This document shows positions 35,463-48,150 of a stretch of DNA of 64,000 nt, piece after piece (positions within the stretch are counted from its first letter, which is position 1; every line of letters starts with the position of its first letter). Below the pieces are notes generated by a model, which was not told the origin of the DNA, did not search any database, and was given only the letters and a program-made list of their open reading frames with translations. This stretch comes from Hedera helix (lineage: Eukaryota > Streptophyta > Magnoliopsida > Apiales > Araliaceae). The translations under genes were made by a program, and so were the position numbers. The stretch is from NCBI GenBank assembly GCA_947179155.2, contig OX359285.1, positions 6,610,231 to 6,674,230 of the forward strand, written 5' to 3'.

Positions 35463-37691
35463 ATAATTCACATCATGAATGTACTCCATATAGTCCAAAT
35501 TAAAAGGCGCCTCTTTGTAGAGCTGAGGGGCCATTGTTGCCTGTCTCTTGCTATTAAAGTTGGAGGAAGTCCATATCCCAAAAAATAAAGGTAGGAAGAA
35601 GTAAACTTGAAGTTAGAGTATAACAACTGACATGTTTAAAAAATCTCTAGATAGTAGATCAATAAAAGGCCTACCAAGAGCAATAATTGTTCCACCGCAA
35701 ATTTAAAGAAGTTGTAATTGCAGGTATGTATAAAACAATATATCTTTCATATAATCGATCGAAGTTTCACAATATATGTTTATGAATTTAATGTGATCGA
35801 TAAATGGTTGGAAAAAAAAACAAAAGATATTATCATTCTAATAAACCATGATAATTCAACATATATATATATATATAGTGTACTCATATTAGTGATATCT
35901 ATATCCGATCTTTGCCATTCAAAAGTTGAGACACCACCTCACACACACCAGATAATGTCTCCTTATCTCAATCTTTTGTATCTCAATTCAAAAATAGCAT
36001 GCCATTCTTTCAGTCACACAGCCCTCCAACAACACCATTATCACCCCCAAACCACTCCATCATTATTGTCTCTACATATGAGAGTAGAAACCCTTTAAAT
36101 GTATGGCAGTTGCTACTTAATTATCTAACTAAAAAATAAACAAGTATAAATGAATCTTAGGGCATAGCCCCAGCTTTTGTCCACCTTGTAACCAACAACT
36201 AGCACAAACAAACCAAATACACTCCTTCATTTGAATATTCTTCTTCTACTGATCACTTTTGAGCTGCAATAGCTAGCCAGTAGGGCTATTTTGAGTTCCA
36301 TGATTTGCTCAACTTACATTTTGTACATACATACATATATATATATATAAAGTAATTTATTTTTCTCCAAATAGGCATGACATGTTCCTCAAAAGAGGAA
36401 CTCTATTTCCTGCACACATGACTCTGTATGTGGCAACTATACATATTTTTCTACCATGTTATATATAGGATTGATACACACTCCCATTATCATCTACTCC
36501 CTCTAGGGTTGACATTCCGGGACCCATTTATAATGTACATGATGAAAACATACACATGGTACATACTTCAAAATAAGAATACATGCAAAGATACCCTAAT
36601 GCCTTGGCTTTGTGTCTGTAATTTTATATAAACAACTTGTGTTTGATTATCTTTTAGAAAACTAGCTAGCTACTAGCTAGAAAATTCCAAGACTATAAAG
36701 CCCAAAAACATGTGACCTTAAAAACAGACTAATTAGCCTTACCATCGACAAAATGAAGCAGACCCAAAACGACTTAAATGTACCCAAGAAGTTTAGTGTT
36801 ATACAGAAAAAAAAGGACCTACTCTACACTACACTACTAAAATGTGATATTTATCACGAGTGGAAATAAATAATGATAATAGCAACAAATATAGTTTTCA
36901 AGAATTATTACTCGTATTACTTTACTATTTGTAAATATCTAACAATTAAGAAGACTCATCACTAGTTATTTTACAGCCACGTATCAACCATTACAATTTA
37001 TATATTGTAATGATTGTGGAAAAGGTTACTGTCCAATCCACACAACTCATCTTGGGTTTAGAATTGATTGCGTTTTGGTTTGGGCTCATTTGAGGCCCAT
37101 TTATAAATCCAGATTTATTTCTCACCAAGCTAAAATCTTTGTTAGCAATAACCATTGCGATTACATACAAGGACTTCAAATTGAAATCAACTTAATAAAT
37201 TATCTCAAACTGGGTAAAATAAAAAGGGTTCTTTACACTAATATACAATATTTAGAAATTAATTATAAGATTAGTTCATTCATAAAATAATTTTAAAAAG
37301 AGTGCAACACATAAACAAATTATTGAGTCCAGTCAATATATTAATGAGTTGGACTTTTCTAAAAGGCAAAAACTAAAAAGGTTGAAAACTTAAGGCATCC
37401 TCGTCGTCGTCGTCAAAATTGAACAAGTCTGCTATGAAGATTTGGTTTGAAACCAGTCAAGCCTTTAACCATTTTCTCCAGTCAATCATGCTTCATGTTA
37501 GCACAATTTCTTTTTTGATATATTTTCTCCGTAAAATTTATTCATACTTTTATATCAAATAACGAAAAAAAAGAAAGGAAATCAATTCTTCATGGATAAG
37601 TTATTGCCATATGCGGCAGTTACCAATTCTTTGCGATCTAGCAACCAAAATAAATCGATGATTCAAAATAACGAAAAAAAAGAAGAAATCG
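35463..37691. other. Intergenic DNA, nothing recognised
   Basis: The frames at 35718-36098, 36428-36631 and 37075-37290 are AT-rich and low complexity. There are short (TA)n runs at about 35861-35876 and 36336-36348. Confidence 0.5.
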
Positions 37692-38147
37692 GAGTTACCA
37701 AACCGAAAAGCATTCAAAAGCAAGAACAGAGAACAAACGGAGTAGCCTAAGTTTGCAAAGACGAAATTCATGTAACACTTGGTAACCGTTCTGAATTTTT
37801 TTATAACTATTTGGTTACTCACAAAAACTAAAATAGTTACATGTGTATGAAGGTTTGGCTACTAACTGCACCATATTCAAAATAATTTTATTTTTAAAAG
37901 GTTATTTATAAGTAACCCTCTTTAAATACTTTGTCTCGAGAAACCAGGGTTACTAAACCGAAGAGCGGCGATGAAGCAAGAACAGAGAATAAACGGAGTA
38001 GTCGAAGTTTGCAAAGATGAAATTTATGTAACACTTGGTAACTGTTCTGAATTTTTTTCATAACTATTTGGTTACCCACAAAAACTAAAATGGTTACCTG
38101 TCATATTCAAAATAATTTTATTTTTAAAAAGTTATTTATAAGTAACT
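37692..38147. repeat. 256-bp direct tandem duplication
   Basis: CAAGAACAGAG at 37721 recurs at 37977. Long stretches are shared, including GTTTGCAAAGA(C/T)GAAATT, CACAAAAACTAAAAT and CATATTCAAAATAATTTT. The second copy has lost about 25 bp in its latter half. GTAACC/GGTTAC motifs recur. There is no ORF. Confidence 0.8.
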
Positions 38148-40675
38148 AACATGATGAAGTTTTGTTACTCACTAATACACATTTGGTTACCTCTAGAAGA
38201 AAGAGTCCAAAAAACCCAATATGAACAAACAAAAATGTCAAACTACTGGTATTAGAATCAAAGACCAATCAGCAGTATCCAAATATATAAGTACTGGTAA
38301 CCAAAACACAATTAACAGGCTTCCAAAACCCCCAGTTTTGGTGCTCTGTTTTTGTGCCACACCTGTAACACACCAAAACTCAAGGAATAATTGCATGATT
38401 CAGGTATAAAACACTATTGCTCTACTTGATTTTATCAAACGCAACTAGCCCATACCATAAACATCAATTATAACATCTCCCAAACATATTTTAATTCAAA
38501 CCCAGCTTGTTTTTCACTTTCAGAAATTGAAGATGATGAGTGTGTTTGGACAAATGATTATCATTCTTGAGATTAAAGAGTAATGGAGCATTCTTGTTAA
38601 TTGAGTGTGTGTAGGCAAATGATTATCATTCCTAATATTAAACAATAATAAAATTTGAGGGAGGAGGCCATGGAGCCGGTGAATTTCTCTCCATTCTAGT
38701 CTTTCAATTCTTTTCTGTTTTTGAGAAAGAAAAAAAAATTGAAGGAGGAAGCCATGGAGCCGGCGAAGGCGATGGTAGGAGCTTTCTCCATGACAAGAGG
38801 AAGTTAACTATATTGTATAGAATTGTTTTAATTCTCTAATTAAAATATTAAAAATATATTAATTCTGTAAATATTTTCTGGATGCACTTTTATTGTAATT
38901 TTTTCTAAAAATATACTAAAAAATGTAAATAACCCAAATAAAAATCAGCCACGCTAATGGCCTAATGGGCTTGGATTTAAGTTGTAGAGAGGGAATAAGT
39001 TGGAGGAGGGAGGCAATTGGGTATAGTCTTAAACTCTTGAGGGCAAATTGAACATACAAGCTGACTTTGCTTAAAAAAATGGTCCTACTTGCAGAAATAT
39101 TAAATAAGGTTGTGGAAATATTAATTCTCTGAATATATTAGAGTGAAAACTTAAAATTAGGACACTAGAGTAATATACTATTTTTAATGCAGAACGTACA
39201 ATGAATAATTGTATTTTATGCATTAAAAATGATACATTACACTGTTAAAATTACTTTTGCTCTCGCATTCTTAACAAGACTAAATCATTAATTGCGCAAC
39301 TTATACTTTAAACAGATAGATTAAAAAATAATATTATAAATAGTAGTGATTTGGTTGACAAAAACAAGAGTAAAGATATCATTAATCAGATGAATATTGA
39401 TAACGAGGGGGGGAATATCATTTTACAAATAGTAATTATTGTATGTGGTTACAAATTCAACATGTTGATCATTCAATAGATAAACCCCGCACTCTACTAC
39501 GAAAAGGAAGACGTTTGGGTCGGAGGTCATACTTGTTGACCCAAAAGCCTGTACTTTTTCTATTTCGATCATTACAATATATAAATTTTGTTATAAATAA
39601 TAATTCATATAATAAAATATAAAACCCATCATTTTATAAAAAATTATTACATAAATCATTACGTAAAACAAAGCTTGTAATACATATGCCCGTAAAGTAC
39701 CTTACCATGATTCGATCTCATCGATGTTTTGTCAACCTTTGACCTATGAGGATCTCCCTAAAAATACGCCCAGCCCATCCTATACGCAATCACTCCTGAA
39801 TTTTTCTTTGCTCGGGCTTTCGAATTTTTAATAGTAATATTTTGTGATATAATCAATTATGAGATATACTTAATTAAAGTTATGAGAACACATTAGTTAA
39901 AATATCTTTTGAAAGAAAAGATTTTACACCTTAACGTTACTTTATTTTTAATCTCCTAATATATTATAATAATTTATCCTAACTTAAGATATTCATCCTA
40001 ACTTAGGAGGAGAGTTTATCGCCATCTTTTGAAGTTATCTTGATAACCTGTTGTCAACATAATTCGAATCGTCGACCTCTATCTTAATAGAATTAAGTCA
40101 TATTAGTGAACTAAGTAGACTTCAGTCCTTAACATTATCCTTAGTTTACTAACCTACACACGTGCAATACAAATTGGTATGTATTAATATTGTGTAACTA
40201 TAATAAGTAAATAAATTTTTATATGATTATAAAAAGGTTGAATTACACATGTGTCCCTTCAAGTTGACAATTAATTTCAAAGTAGTCTCTAAATTGATAA
40301 AATAAACACTTTTATCCCCATAATTTGCAATTATAATCAATTATGTTCTATTAGCTGATTTTTTTTTCTCAATTTTGAGTTATGTGCAAGTCACATACAT
40401 TTTAATGAGAATATAATAAAAGTAAAATTTTAATTTTTAAAAATTAATAATGATATTACAATTTGAAATGAGTTGAGTACAAATATGTTCGTGATTTCAT
40501 GTTGCGGAAAATTCAAAGATAAAAGATTATTGATAGTTCTAGAAGACATGATACGTAATTCGACTTCTCACAAGATTTCCATATCCAAATTTCTAAAATA
40601 AATCCGGATCTGTATAGTGATGATAACCTTCGAGTCATATAACCTCAATTAGGTTATATGGAAATGGAAACAAAA
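38148..40675. other. Intergenic DNA; small duplication around GCCATGGAGCCGG
   Basis: GGAGGAGGCCATGGAGCCGG (about 38662) and GGAGGAAGCCATGGAGCCGG (about 38744) are about 82 bp apart. The ATG in the second opens only 17 codons. At 40244-40340 the phrase TTGAATTACACATGTGTCCC resembles a Mutator-like terminus but has no partner. Confidence 0.5.
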
Positions 40676-40683
40676 ACTTGGCT

Positions 40684-41506
40684 TAGGATGGCTATGGTGC
40701 GATATGAATTTTATTTTTCAGTGACTTAGAATTGTATCGGTCTTAAAAAAAAATGAATTGGAACTACACGGTACCGGTTCAAAAAAAAATTTATACCAAA
40801 TTGCACCGACCATTTTATATTTTGAATCGCATCGCCGCTAGTACGAGTAGCGGTTAAGCAAATTAGGCCAAAACACCATCATTTTTTTTCTACTCTAACC
40901 GTTATTCTCACTAGCGGCATTTATAGTATCAATTATATAAAAATCGTCTTTAAAACTAGCATTTTACACTATTAAATAACAACATGCCATTTAGATTATT
41001 TAAGAGAAAATCATAATTGAATTATTGTATGATTAATGAAAAAGTTTTATCATGATAAATGATGATTATACAATCTCTTAATACAATTCAAATTCATTTC
41101 CCAACAATGTCACCCAAAAATTCAAACTCTAGAAGAAAGTCTTTCTTCTTTAAACCTTTAAAGGAGGGGTTCTTCTCGTATATTGTACCAAGGAGACTTG
41201 TATCAAAAAATTTTTTATCATTAGATCTTCATATGGACAACGTAAGATTAGTTTGCTGAAATAGTGCCTATAACAATTATTTGCTATGGATCACTCTCTA
41301 TAAATATATATTAAGAACCTTTTTTATAAATGAAGTTGGTTATAGCTACGGTCAGGATCATCGCTATAGACCTCAATGACCGTCGTTAAAATTTATAGCA
41401 ACAATCTTGGAGGCTTTAGCGACGGTCGTCAATCCTTTCATATAGCCCATTTTTAATTCAGTTCGACCGAATTTGAATCGATTTCAGTTTAAATTATCAT
41501 CCCTAA
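40684..41506. mobile_element. Probable non-autonomous hAT-like element (8-bp TSD)
   Basis: The flanks ACTTGGCT (40676-40683) and CCTTGGCT (41507-41514) match at 7 of 8 bases, the TSD length of hAT elements. The left end is TAGGATGGC; the right end read on the minus strand is TTAGGGATGATAAT. It carries subterminal GGTTC/GACC-rich sequence and, inside, several GCGACGGTC / GACCGTCGT motifs in both orientations (41350-41435). It encodes nothing recognised; the frame at 41059-41259 is weak. Confidence 0.55.
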
Positions 41507-41514
41507 CCTTGGCT

Positions 41515-42303
41515 ATACAATGAATGAGGAAATTAAAAAATGTAGGGGTACATGATATTTTGTTACTCTTTGAAAGAAACAAACAAAAAACAACCCCAAA
41601 TGATTTGGTTGCGGACTCTAACTTGCAAGAATGGAGAAACAAAAGTTTCATACGTGAACTGGAGTTTAAAGAAGAATTGATCAGAATTGAGAACCAATTT
41701 CCCCAATATGAGTGTCCCAAACTTTCAACCTTTCTCCCTCCCCTTGGTTTTCTAAGATTTGTTCATAACATAATTAAATACTCCATCAATTTCAAAAATA
41801 CTCATTATAAAATATGTAAACTTTAAGAATATATCCTTAAAATATACTCCCTTCATCCTACAATTATTAAAATATTTTTTAATGTGTGTGGCACAAAGTT
41901 TAAGATAAACTAAAAATATATTGAAATGTTATATTTTGGTATATTTAAAAGTTTTGTATATCACAAAATTTTTAATAATATTACAATATTAAAATATAAT
42001 TTTTACATGTTTTAAAATTTGTGTCATACAAACTAAAAACAAGTGTTTTAATAATTATAGGAAGGAGATAGTAGGATCATTTTTTTATCATTAATAAAAT
42101 TAGAATTTTTTACAATATTTACCACTATACAAATAGACTTCAATTTTTGACAATATTTTAAATTATTCATTCTTGATTTCTTGCAAATATATTAATTAAT
42201 ATGCATTTTCAATGAATAAAATTAGTTAGTATATTTAATATTAATAATAAGTTAGTTACTTAGTTGATTAGATATTAATAATAAGTAAGTTTACTATAAT
42301 TAC
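41515..42303. other. Intergenic; unrecognised 100-codon frame at 41524-41826
   Basis: The frame at 41524-41826 has balanced composition in its first 70 codons (it contains LQEWRNKSFIRELEFKEELI), then becomes low complexity. I do not recognise it and see no exon partners. It may be a remnant of an old exon or TE. Confidence 0.35.
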
Positions 42304-42409
42304 TAAATTACTAATATTTAACATTAAAAGTAGCAAGAAATTTTAACATTAATTAATGTTCAATGTTTAATATTCCTTGCTACTTTTAATGTTAAATATT
42401 AGTAATTTA
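42304..42409. repeat. Perfect 34-bp inverted repeat (hairpin / MITE-like)
   Basis: Arms at 42304-42337 and 42376-42409 are exact reverse complements across 34 bp (core TTTAACATTAAAAGTAGC). The 38-bp loop holds a second palindrome AACATTAATTAATGTT. There are no mismatches in the arms. Confidence 0.9.
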
Positions 42410-42664
42410 CAAATTTTTATTAATTTTTATTTTTAATATTTTTAAAAAAGAAAAGACCAGACCGACCGACCTAAGTCTAGCCTTACCTTGGACCTGGCTA
42501 GCCTCGCAGGCCGCAGGCCTAACTAAACCACAACCCAGCAACCAAGGTCTGATTTGGCCTGGCAGGCCTAAGTCAACGATCTGGCCTTGCTTGGTCAAAG
42601 CCCAAGGGCTGACAGGTCCAGGTCAGACCAGACCGACCTATTGTGCATGTTTATTTCTAAGGGG
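42410..42664. other. GGCCTGGC/GACCGACC-rich TE-like segment
   Basis: Dense GACC, GGCCT and AGGCCTA motifs such as GGCCTGGCAGGCCTAAG, typical of hAT-type non-autonomous elements, but no boundary pair was identified. The minus frame at 42407-42598 is spurious. Confidence 0.35.
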
Positions 42665-44431
42665 TTGTTTGTAATAACTATGAATTCTGAGTTACATTTT
42701 AATTATAATTATTAAAAAATTATCAATGAAATAAATTTTTGTTAATTAATTGTGCTCTTATGTGGTTGAATGAATATATCAATGTAACTGTGTATTTGTT
42801 TATTTATTAAAGTGTAGCAAGGTAAGATAATTAATGAAGGAATGAATTAAAGAAGAGTTCAAGTAATAAAATTAAGGTAACATAGTATCCTTAATTATTT
42901 AAATGAGGCAAGTCTAATTGAATTATGTGTTTTACCTAATGGAATTATTAATTAAGGTCCAAAATAATTAAGTTGGTAGCTTAAACAATTAATTTATGGA
43001 TAGTCCATGTAATGTATACTTGTATGTATTAATTGGTAGCCCAATTGGATGAATTAATTGAGTCCAAATAAATTAAATAAATTATCCCAATAGAATTAAT
43101 TAAATTAACCCAAAGTGAAGCCTAAAACTATGTCATATATATATATATTTGCTAGAAAAATAAATCAGAAATGTTGGCAAAATGGAGCATTGGCCTGTTA
43201 AGAGAGGGGGGCCCACTTGGGGGTGGAGTGTTTTTCTTGTTGCTTGATTTTGAGTTCAAAGGGTACAAGAGTTGTTGACTAAATCTACTAACTTCTACCA
43301 ACTCTAGTCCTTATATAAGAAAATCCCTAAACTTTAGTTATTTTGAATTTTAATGATAAGATTGGTGATTATGTAGACTTATAGTGTGCATATGTATATA
43401 TTTTGGATGATAACTTTGGTATTGAAATAAAAGCCTTGACTAGACTTGTGAAGAGTTTACTTCATTTGCTATTTGCTAGTAAATTTTAGAAAGAGTTTTT
43501 TTTAAAGAAAAAGAAAGCTAGTTCTTGAGAGAGTTGAGAGCAAAACACTTTAAGTATTATAGATATTGTAAGAGAGATCACCTAGAGCTTAGATCTAGTA
43601 GTCAAGGTGGAGCATTCAAGCTTTCTGTTATACTTTGGAAGAATAATAAGAAGAGCATCCAAGCTTAGAAGGTTGAAAAGTTTTTTATCCTTAAAACTCT
43701 TTTATTCCTATGGTTAAAATTTGTAGTAGATGTATCTGCTATGGTTGGTTGTGGGAGAAATTTGTGTTGTGAAAATTATGTAGGGTTTCGAATGTATAAG
43801 GATGGAGTTTTGAAGGAGAAGGTGGGTATCTATGTGTATATGTATGAATATGTATGTTAAATAGATTTTAATGGTCTAAAATGTATTTTGATGGTCAAAA
43901 AATGTATTTTCAAACTCTTAAATGCTAGAACTATGAAATATAGATAGATTCATGGTTTAGTATGTTTAATAAGTGTATTACTACGTGTTAGTTCCCAGAG
44001 GCACACAAGTGATCTAAAAGGAGGGGTTGAATAGATCTCTTAAAAACTTTTTTCCTAAAGAGTATATGATATTATCGAGTAGTTTATTAAATTAAGATTA
44101 GTTTGCACAGCAGAACATTAGTTTGAAAACTCCCCTTAAAGATTTGTAAAACTTCTTAGTTGAGTTTAGACTGTATTGGAGTTAGTTATTTATCAAGTAA
44201 CCTAATCATAACAGATATATATATCTATATATTGACAAAATATAAATGACTGAATGTAAATGACACCAGAGAGTTTAAGTGGTTCGAAGACTGAATAATT
44301 TCTACTCCACTCTTTTACTTCAACGAGTAGGAAATCTACTAAGGATGGTTCACACAGAACTCTTTAAGCCCAGCAGGCCTGAAATCTCTGGCTCACAAAG
44401 AACCCTTCAAACCCAACAGGTTTGGCTAGTT

Positions 44432-44545
44432 TAGTCACTAAGACAATGACATAAATGCCCTCTTCAAGTCCAGTAGACTTGGCTCCTTTAGTCACTAAGA
44501 CAAGGACACAAATGCCCTCTTCAAGTCCAGCAGACTTGGCTCCTT
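44432..44545 (-). repeat. 57-bp tandem duplication in LTR D1
   Basis: TAGTCACTAAGACAA begins at 44432 and 44489. The two units differ at only a few positions. A longer duplication with CTTCTGAGATGACTGTGAAG follows at about 44765 and 44850. Confidence 0.8.
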
Positions 44546-45019
44546 GTATGTTGATAGATGTTGAAGTTGCTACTGAGTTGTACTTTCAGTTCCATTGTCT
44601 TTAAATACTCATTAGCAAGATGTGATCATACTTGAAATGATATTGAGTTAGGCAATGATACTTGGCTTCTTTATGTACTCAATATCTTCTTGTGATCACC
44701 CGTTGTGCTGCTAAGCTTTGGCAATTCAGCTCTTTTGGTACTTGATAACTTCTCGAGACGAACTTCTGAGATGACTGTGAAGCTCTTTCCTTTTGGTACT
44801 CAGTTGTTCCTTCTTATCATTGACAATTCATAGCTTCTCGAGATTAGCTTCTGAGATGACTGTGAAGCTCCTTCCTTTTGGTATTCAGTCGCTAACATGT
44901 CTGTATCAAGTTGGCATTTTTGGCTTCTCTCTTTCACGTGCTTAGCAGCTTTTAACACTTTTCTTGTAATAGAGTTATACCTCTCTATGTCTCTCTCAAT
45001 TCAGTTTTTGTGTTCTGGC

Positions 45020-46325
45020 AGATCGTAGAGTGTTCTTTGGTATATTCATCTTTTGTTTCACACTCCGATCCTGTTGTTGTCCACCATCCACCCTTTTTCT
45101 TTTCAACGTCTATGCTTTTATGCTTGTGCATATTTTTCCGTTGGAAAAGCTTCGTTGGATTCCTTTGGCATTGTGCAAATCCTTGATATATTTGAAGTTG
45201 ACTTTCTGTTACTTGTGTCAGTGTTTTTCCTTTTTCTGACATATGTTCTGTTATATCAAGCTGTAGCTTTGATTTCTGCATGTTTAGCCGTTGCACTTCC
45301 AGAGTTGTTTATTCAAAGATTATTATATTCTTTGATATATTTAATTTTCTGGTCCATCATTAAATGTCTTCCTTGACTTTGATAACCAGCTGCTCTGTTG
45401 CCTTCAGAGATGTCTCATTAGACAGACTATTTTCACCATCTTACTGAGTAGTAGTTCCTGACTTATAGTCGTTTAAACACAGAGTCTTCTGTGACTCTGA
45501 CATGCATCTTATTTTTACCAGCACTTCATCTTTCTTTAATCTAGTCAAGGAATATTCTCTTTTCTCTCACACCATAATTCAGTTATGTTAATTTACTGGT
45601 TCTGATCTTCACAGTGAATTCGTAGAGTGACTGTCTGATCATTCTGACTCCACGAATTCAGCTCCATGATTGTTACTTGAAGTAAGTCAAGTAAAACGTT
45701 GAGTTGGAGCGATCTTCTCACTCACTCTACGATCTTACTATTCTGTTCAGATCTTAGAGTTACTGATTGCAGTGCTTCGCTTTACGATTTTTGTTCTACG
45801 ATCTTGTCATGTTGTGCAGATCGTAGAGTTGCTAACTGCAGTGCTTCTCCTTGCTATTTCTAGGCTTTTCAGTGGAATCATTGAGTTGTTGTCTTCTTTA
45901 GCACACCCTTTATTTTTACTCAACGATTATATCATGTGTAGAACAATTGACTGCATTGTCTTGTCTTCTAGTTTCACTCTATGATTTCGTCTATCTGTGC
46001 AAATCATAGAGTTCTTGTATGTGCTTGCTCTTCAAATCCACTCTATGATCTTGCCAGTTTGTGCATATCGTAGAGTACATTTCTTCTCTGGTTCGATGTT
46101 TTCTGAAGACTTGCTTAGCTGTTTGTTCGACGATCATAGAGTTCTGCTCTACGTTTTGTACTTGATCAAATCTTCAATTCAGCTTGAATATTCTGTAGAA
46201 CTCTTGCACAGCTGTCTCTCCTTAATGATCGTAGAGTTAACTTGGTATGGAGTCGTATAGTACACTCTACGAACAGACTGAATCGTTGAGTTTTCTTTGC
46301 TTGGAGTCGTAGAGTCCAATCTATA
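45020..46325 (-). repeat. Dispersed TCGTAGAGT / ACTCTACGA motif cluster in LTR D1
   Basis: ATCGTAGAGT or close forms occur near 45022, 45630, 45822, 46067, 46217 and 46306. The reverse form ACTCTACGA (or ACTCTATGA) is near 45723, 45974, 46043 and 46261. Several pairs face each other 20-40 bp apart and would form hairpins. Confidence 0.75.
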
Positions 46326-47499
46326 TTGACTGAACAGATATAACATAAGATCAACCTAGTAGATTTGATCTTTTCTAACTAAGTCCTTTTGTACATTATT
46401 ACATCATTACATATTGAAAGGACTTTACAAACTCTGTTATACACATATACAATAATGATTTATTCTTATATCACTCTGCTTATATCATTTATCTTTTATG
46501 CATAGTGACTCATACAGAAAGATCAACCTGACATTTCTGATCTTTAATCTCTAGATCATTTGTACACATATTTTTCAAAAAGGACTTTACAACATTTGAA
46601 CCAAATAACTTTTACTCTTATTATAAGCAGCAGATAGTTTTTAACAAGATCATATTTATGCTATAAAAGTGTGCAATTCACAATATTTGAACCAGGTAAT
46701 TTATTTCATACACACACATGATCACACATGATCATGTAGACACATATTCTGATTAATATGTAATCACTTAGTTAATTAATCACATAAGCACTTTTAAAAC
46801 ATATACGCACATAATCAAGTAAGCACATAGACACATAGGCATATTATCACATAAGCACTTAGTCAGATACATATGAACAATTAACCATATAAGTACTTCA
46901 CCACAATCATTTTTGCACATCAGTCATCATCATCAAATCAAACAACCTTCAACACTAAGCTTAGTATATAAATAAGTAGAAGATAGGTGCATATACATGT
47001 TTACCGGTAAAAACCTTAACTTATTATATGGTTTGATGTGTTGCGAAATAAGTTGTGAATGTTATTTTTACGAGTTTTATGGCTTAAAAAATAGCTTTAG
47101 AAGTCATAAGAATAACCCAACTTGAATTTTTGAAAAATATGAAGAAATATACAAGTTATGGTATTTATTGCAAAACATGTAATTTTTGAAACTCTAGTCG
47201 ATCGATCCTAAATTTTATGTCAAAAATATTTTTGAAAATGCCATCGATACATGAAATATTGAAGAGCAAGAAGTTAAAAAGATAACAAATCTATTTTGGT
47301 GTCTTTTGGATGTGTATATTTTATTTTATAAAATATTGAACCAAAGAAATCAAGGTAAAAAAATTAAGATTTTGAGAAAATACAACTATCGCCGCAGCGG
47401 TTATCTGAAATTTTTGAAAAATTAACTTTTATTAATCGAGTCTGGTCATAGAAAATGGGTCGAGTCGGATCTTTTGAGAATGAAATGAGTCAGAAAATA

Positions 47500-48150
47500 T
47501 AATTTAATGTAATATTAATATTTGACAATAATTAAATAATTAAAATATTATTAAATGATCAATAATATTAGCAAAGTTATAAAATATTGTTAAATGATTA
47601 ATAATTTTAGAAAACTAATAAAATATTATTAAATGATTAATACTATTGGTAAATGAATAAAATATTATTAAATGATTAATACTATTGGTAAATGAATAAA
47701 ATAATATTAAATAATTAATAATATTAGTAAATGAATAAAATATTATTAAATGACTAATAATATTAGAAAATGAATAAAATATTATTAAATTAATAATATT
47801 ATAAAATAAATATAATATTATTAAATAATTAATAATATTAGTCAATAAATAAAATATTATTAAAATATTAATAATATTAGAAAAGGTATAAAATATTATT
47901 AAATGATTAATAATATTATAAAATGAATAAAATATTATTAAATGATTAATAATATTAGTAAGAGTTTAATGTAATATTAAATGGGTAAAATATTATTAAA
48001 TAATTAATAATATTACCAAAGGACTTAAATATTATTATTTGATTGATAATATTAGATAAAATTTTAAACTATATTAAATGATTAATATTGGTCTTATGTG
48101 ATTAAAATATTATCAAATAATGATAATATTTATAAGTGTTTAATATACCA
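47500..48150 (+). repeat. AT-rich palindromic tandem array in LTR C
   Basis: Units of about 46 bp built from AAAATATTATTAAATGATTAA and TAATATTAG(T/A)AAATG. It is preceded by GGGTCGAGTCGGATC (47458-47472). The minus-strand frame with repeated Tyr-Ser-Phe at 47615-47845 is an artefact of this array. Confidence 0.8.

Larger units (their letters stand above)
43986..46954 (-). mobile_element. Solo LTR D1, Copia-like (TSD CTACG/CTAAG)
   Basis: A 2969-bp LTR. On the minus strand it starts TGTTGAAGGTTG (46954) and ends CTCTGGGAACTAACA (43986). The flanks CTACG (43981-43985) and CTAAG (46955-46959) match at 4 of 5. The minus-strand TATTCAACCCCTCC near the end and TTTGATGATGATGA near the start are shared in kind with LTR I, which is also about 2970 bp. 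A second copy's end is at 3563-3787. It is inserted in LTR C. Confidence 0.75.

Noticed and set aside
41524..41826. 100-codon frame as a possible gene
   Set aside because: There is no recognised domain, no splice partners, and its end decays into low complexity. Kept only as a note in the intergenic entry.
45030..46260. Several plus-strand hydrophobic frames (69-107 codons)
   Set aside because: They lie within solo LTR D1, are Leu/Phe/Cys-rich from a T-rich strand, and have no domain or neighbouring exon.
47615..47845. 76-codon frame with repeated Tyr-Ser-Phe-Thr-Asn
   Set aside because: It is a translation of the AT-rich tandem array in LTR C; the repeat is a DNA-level feature.
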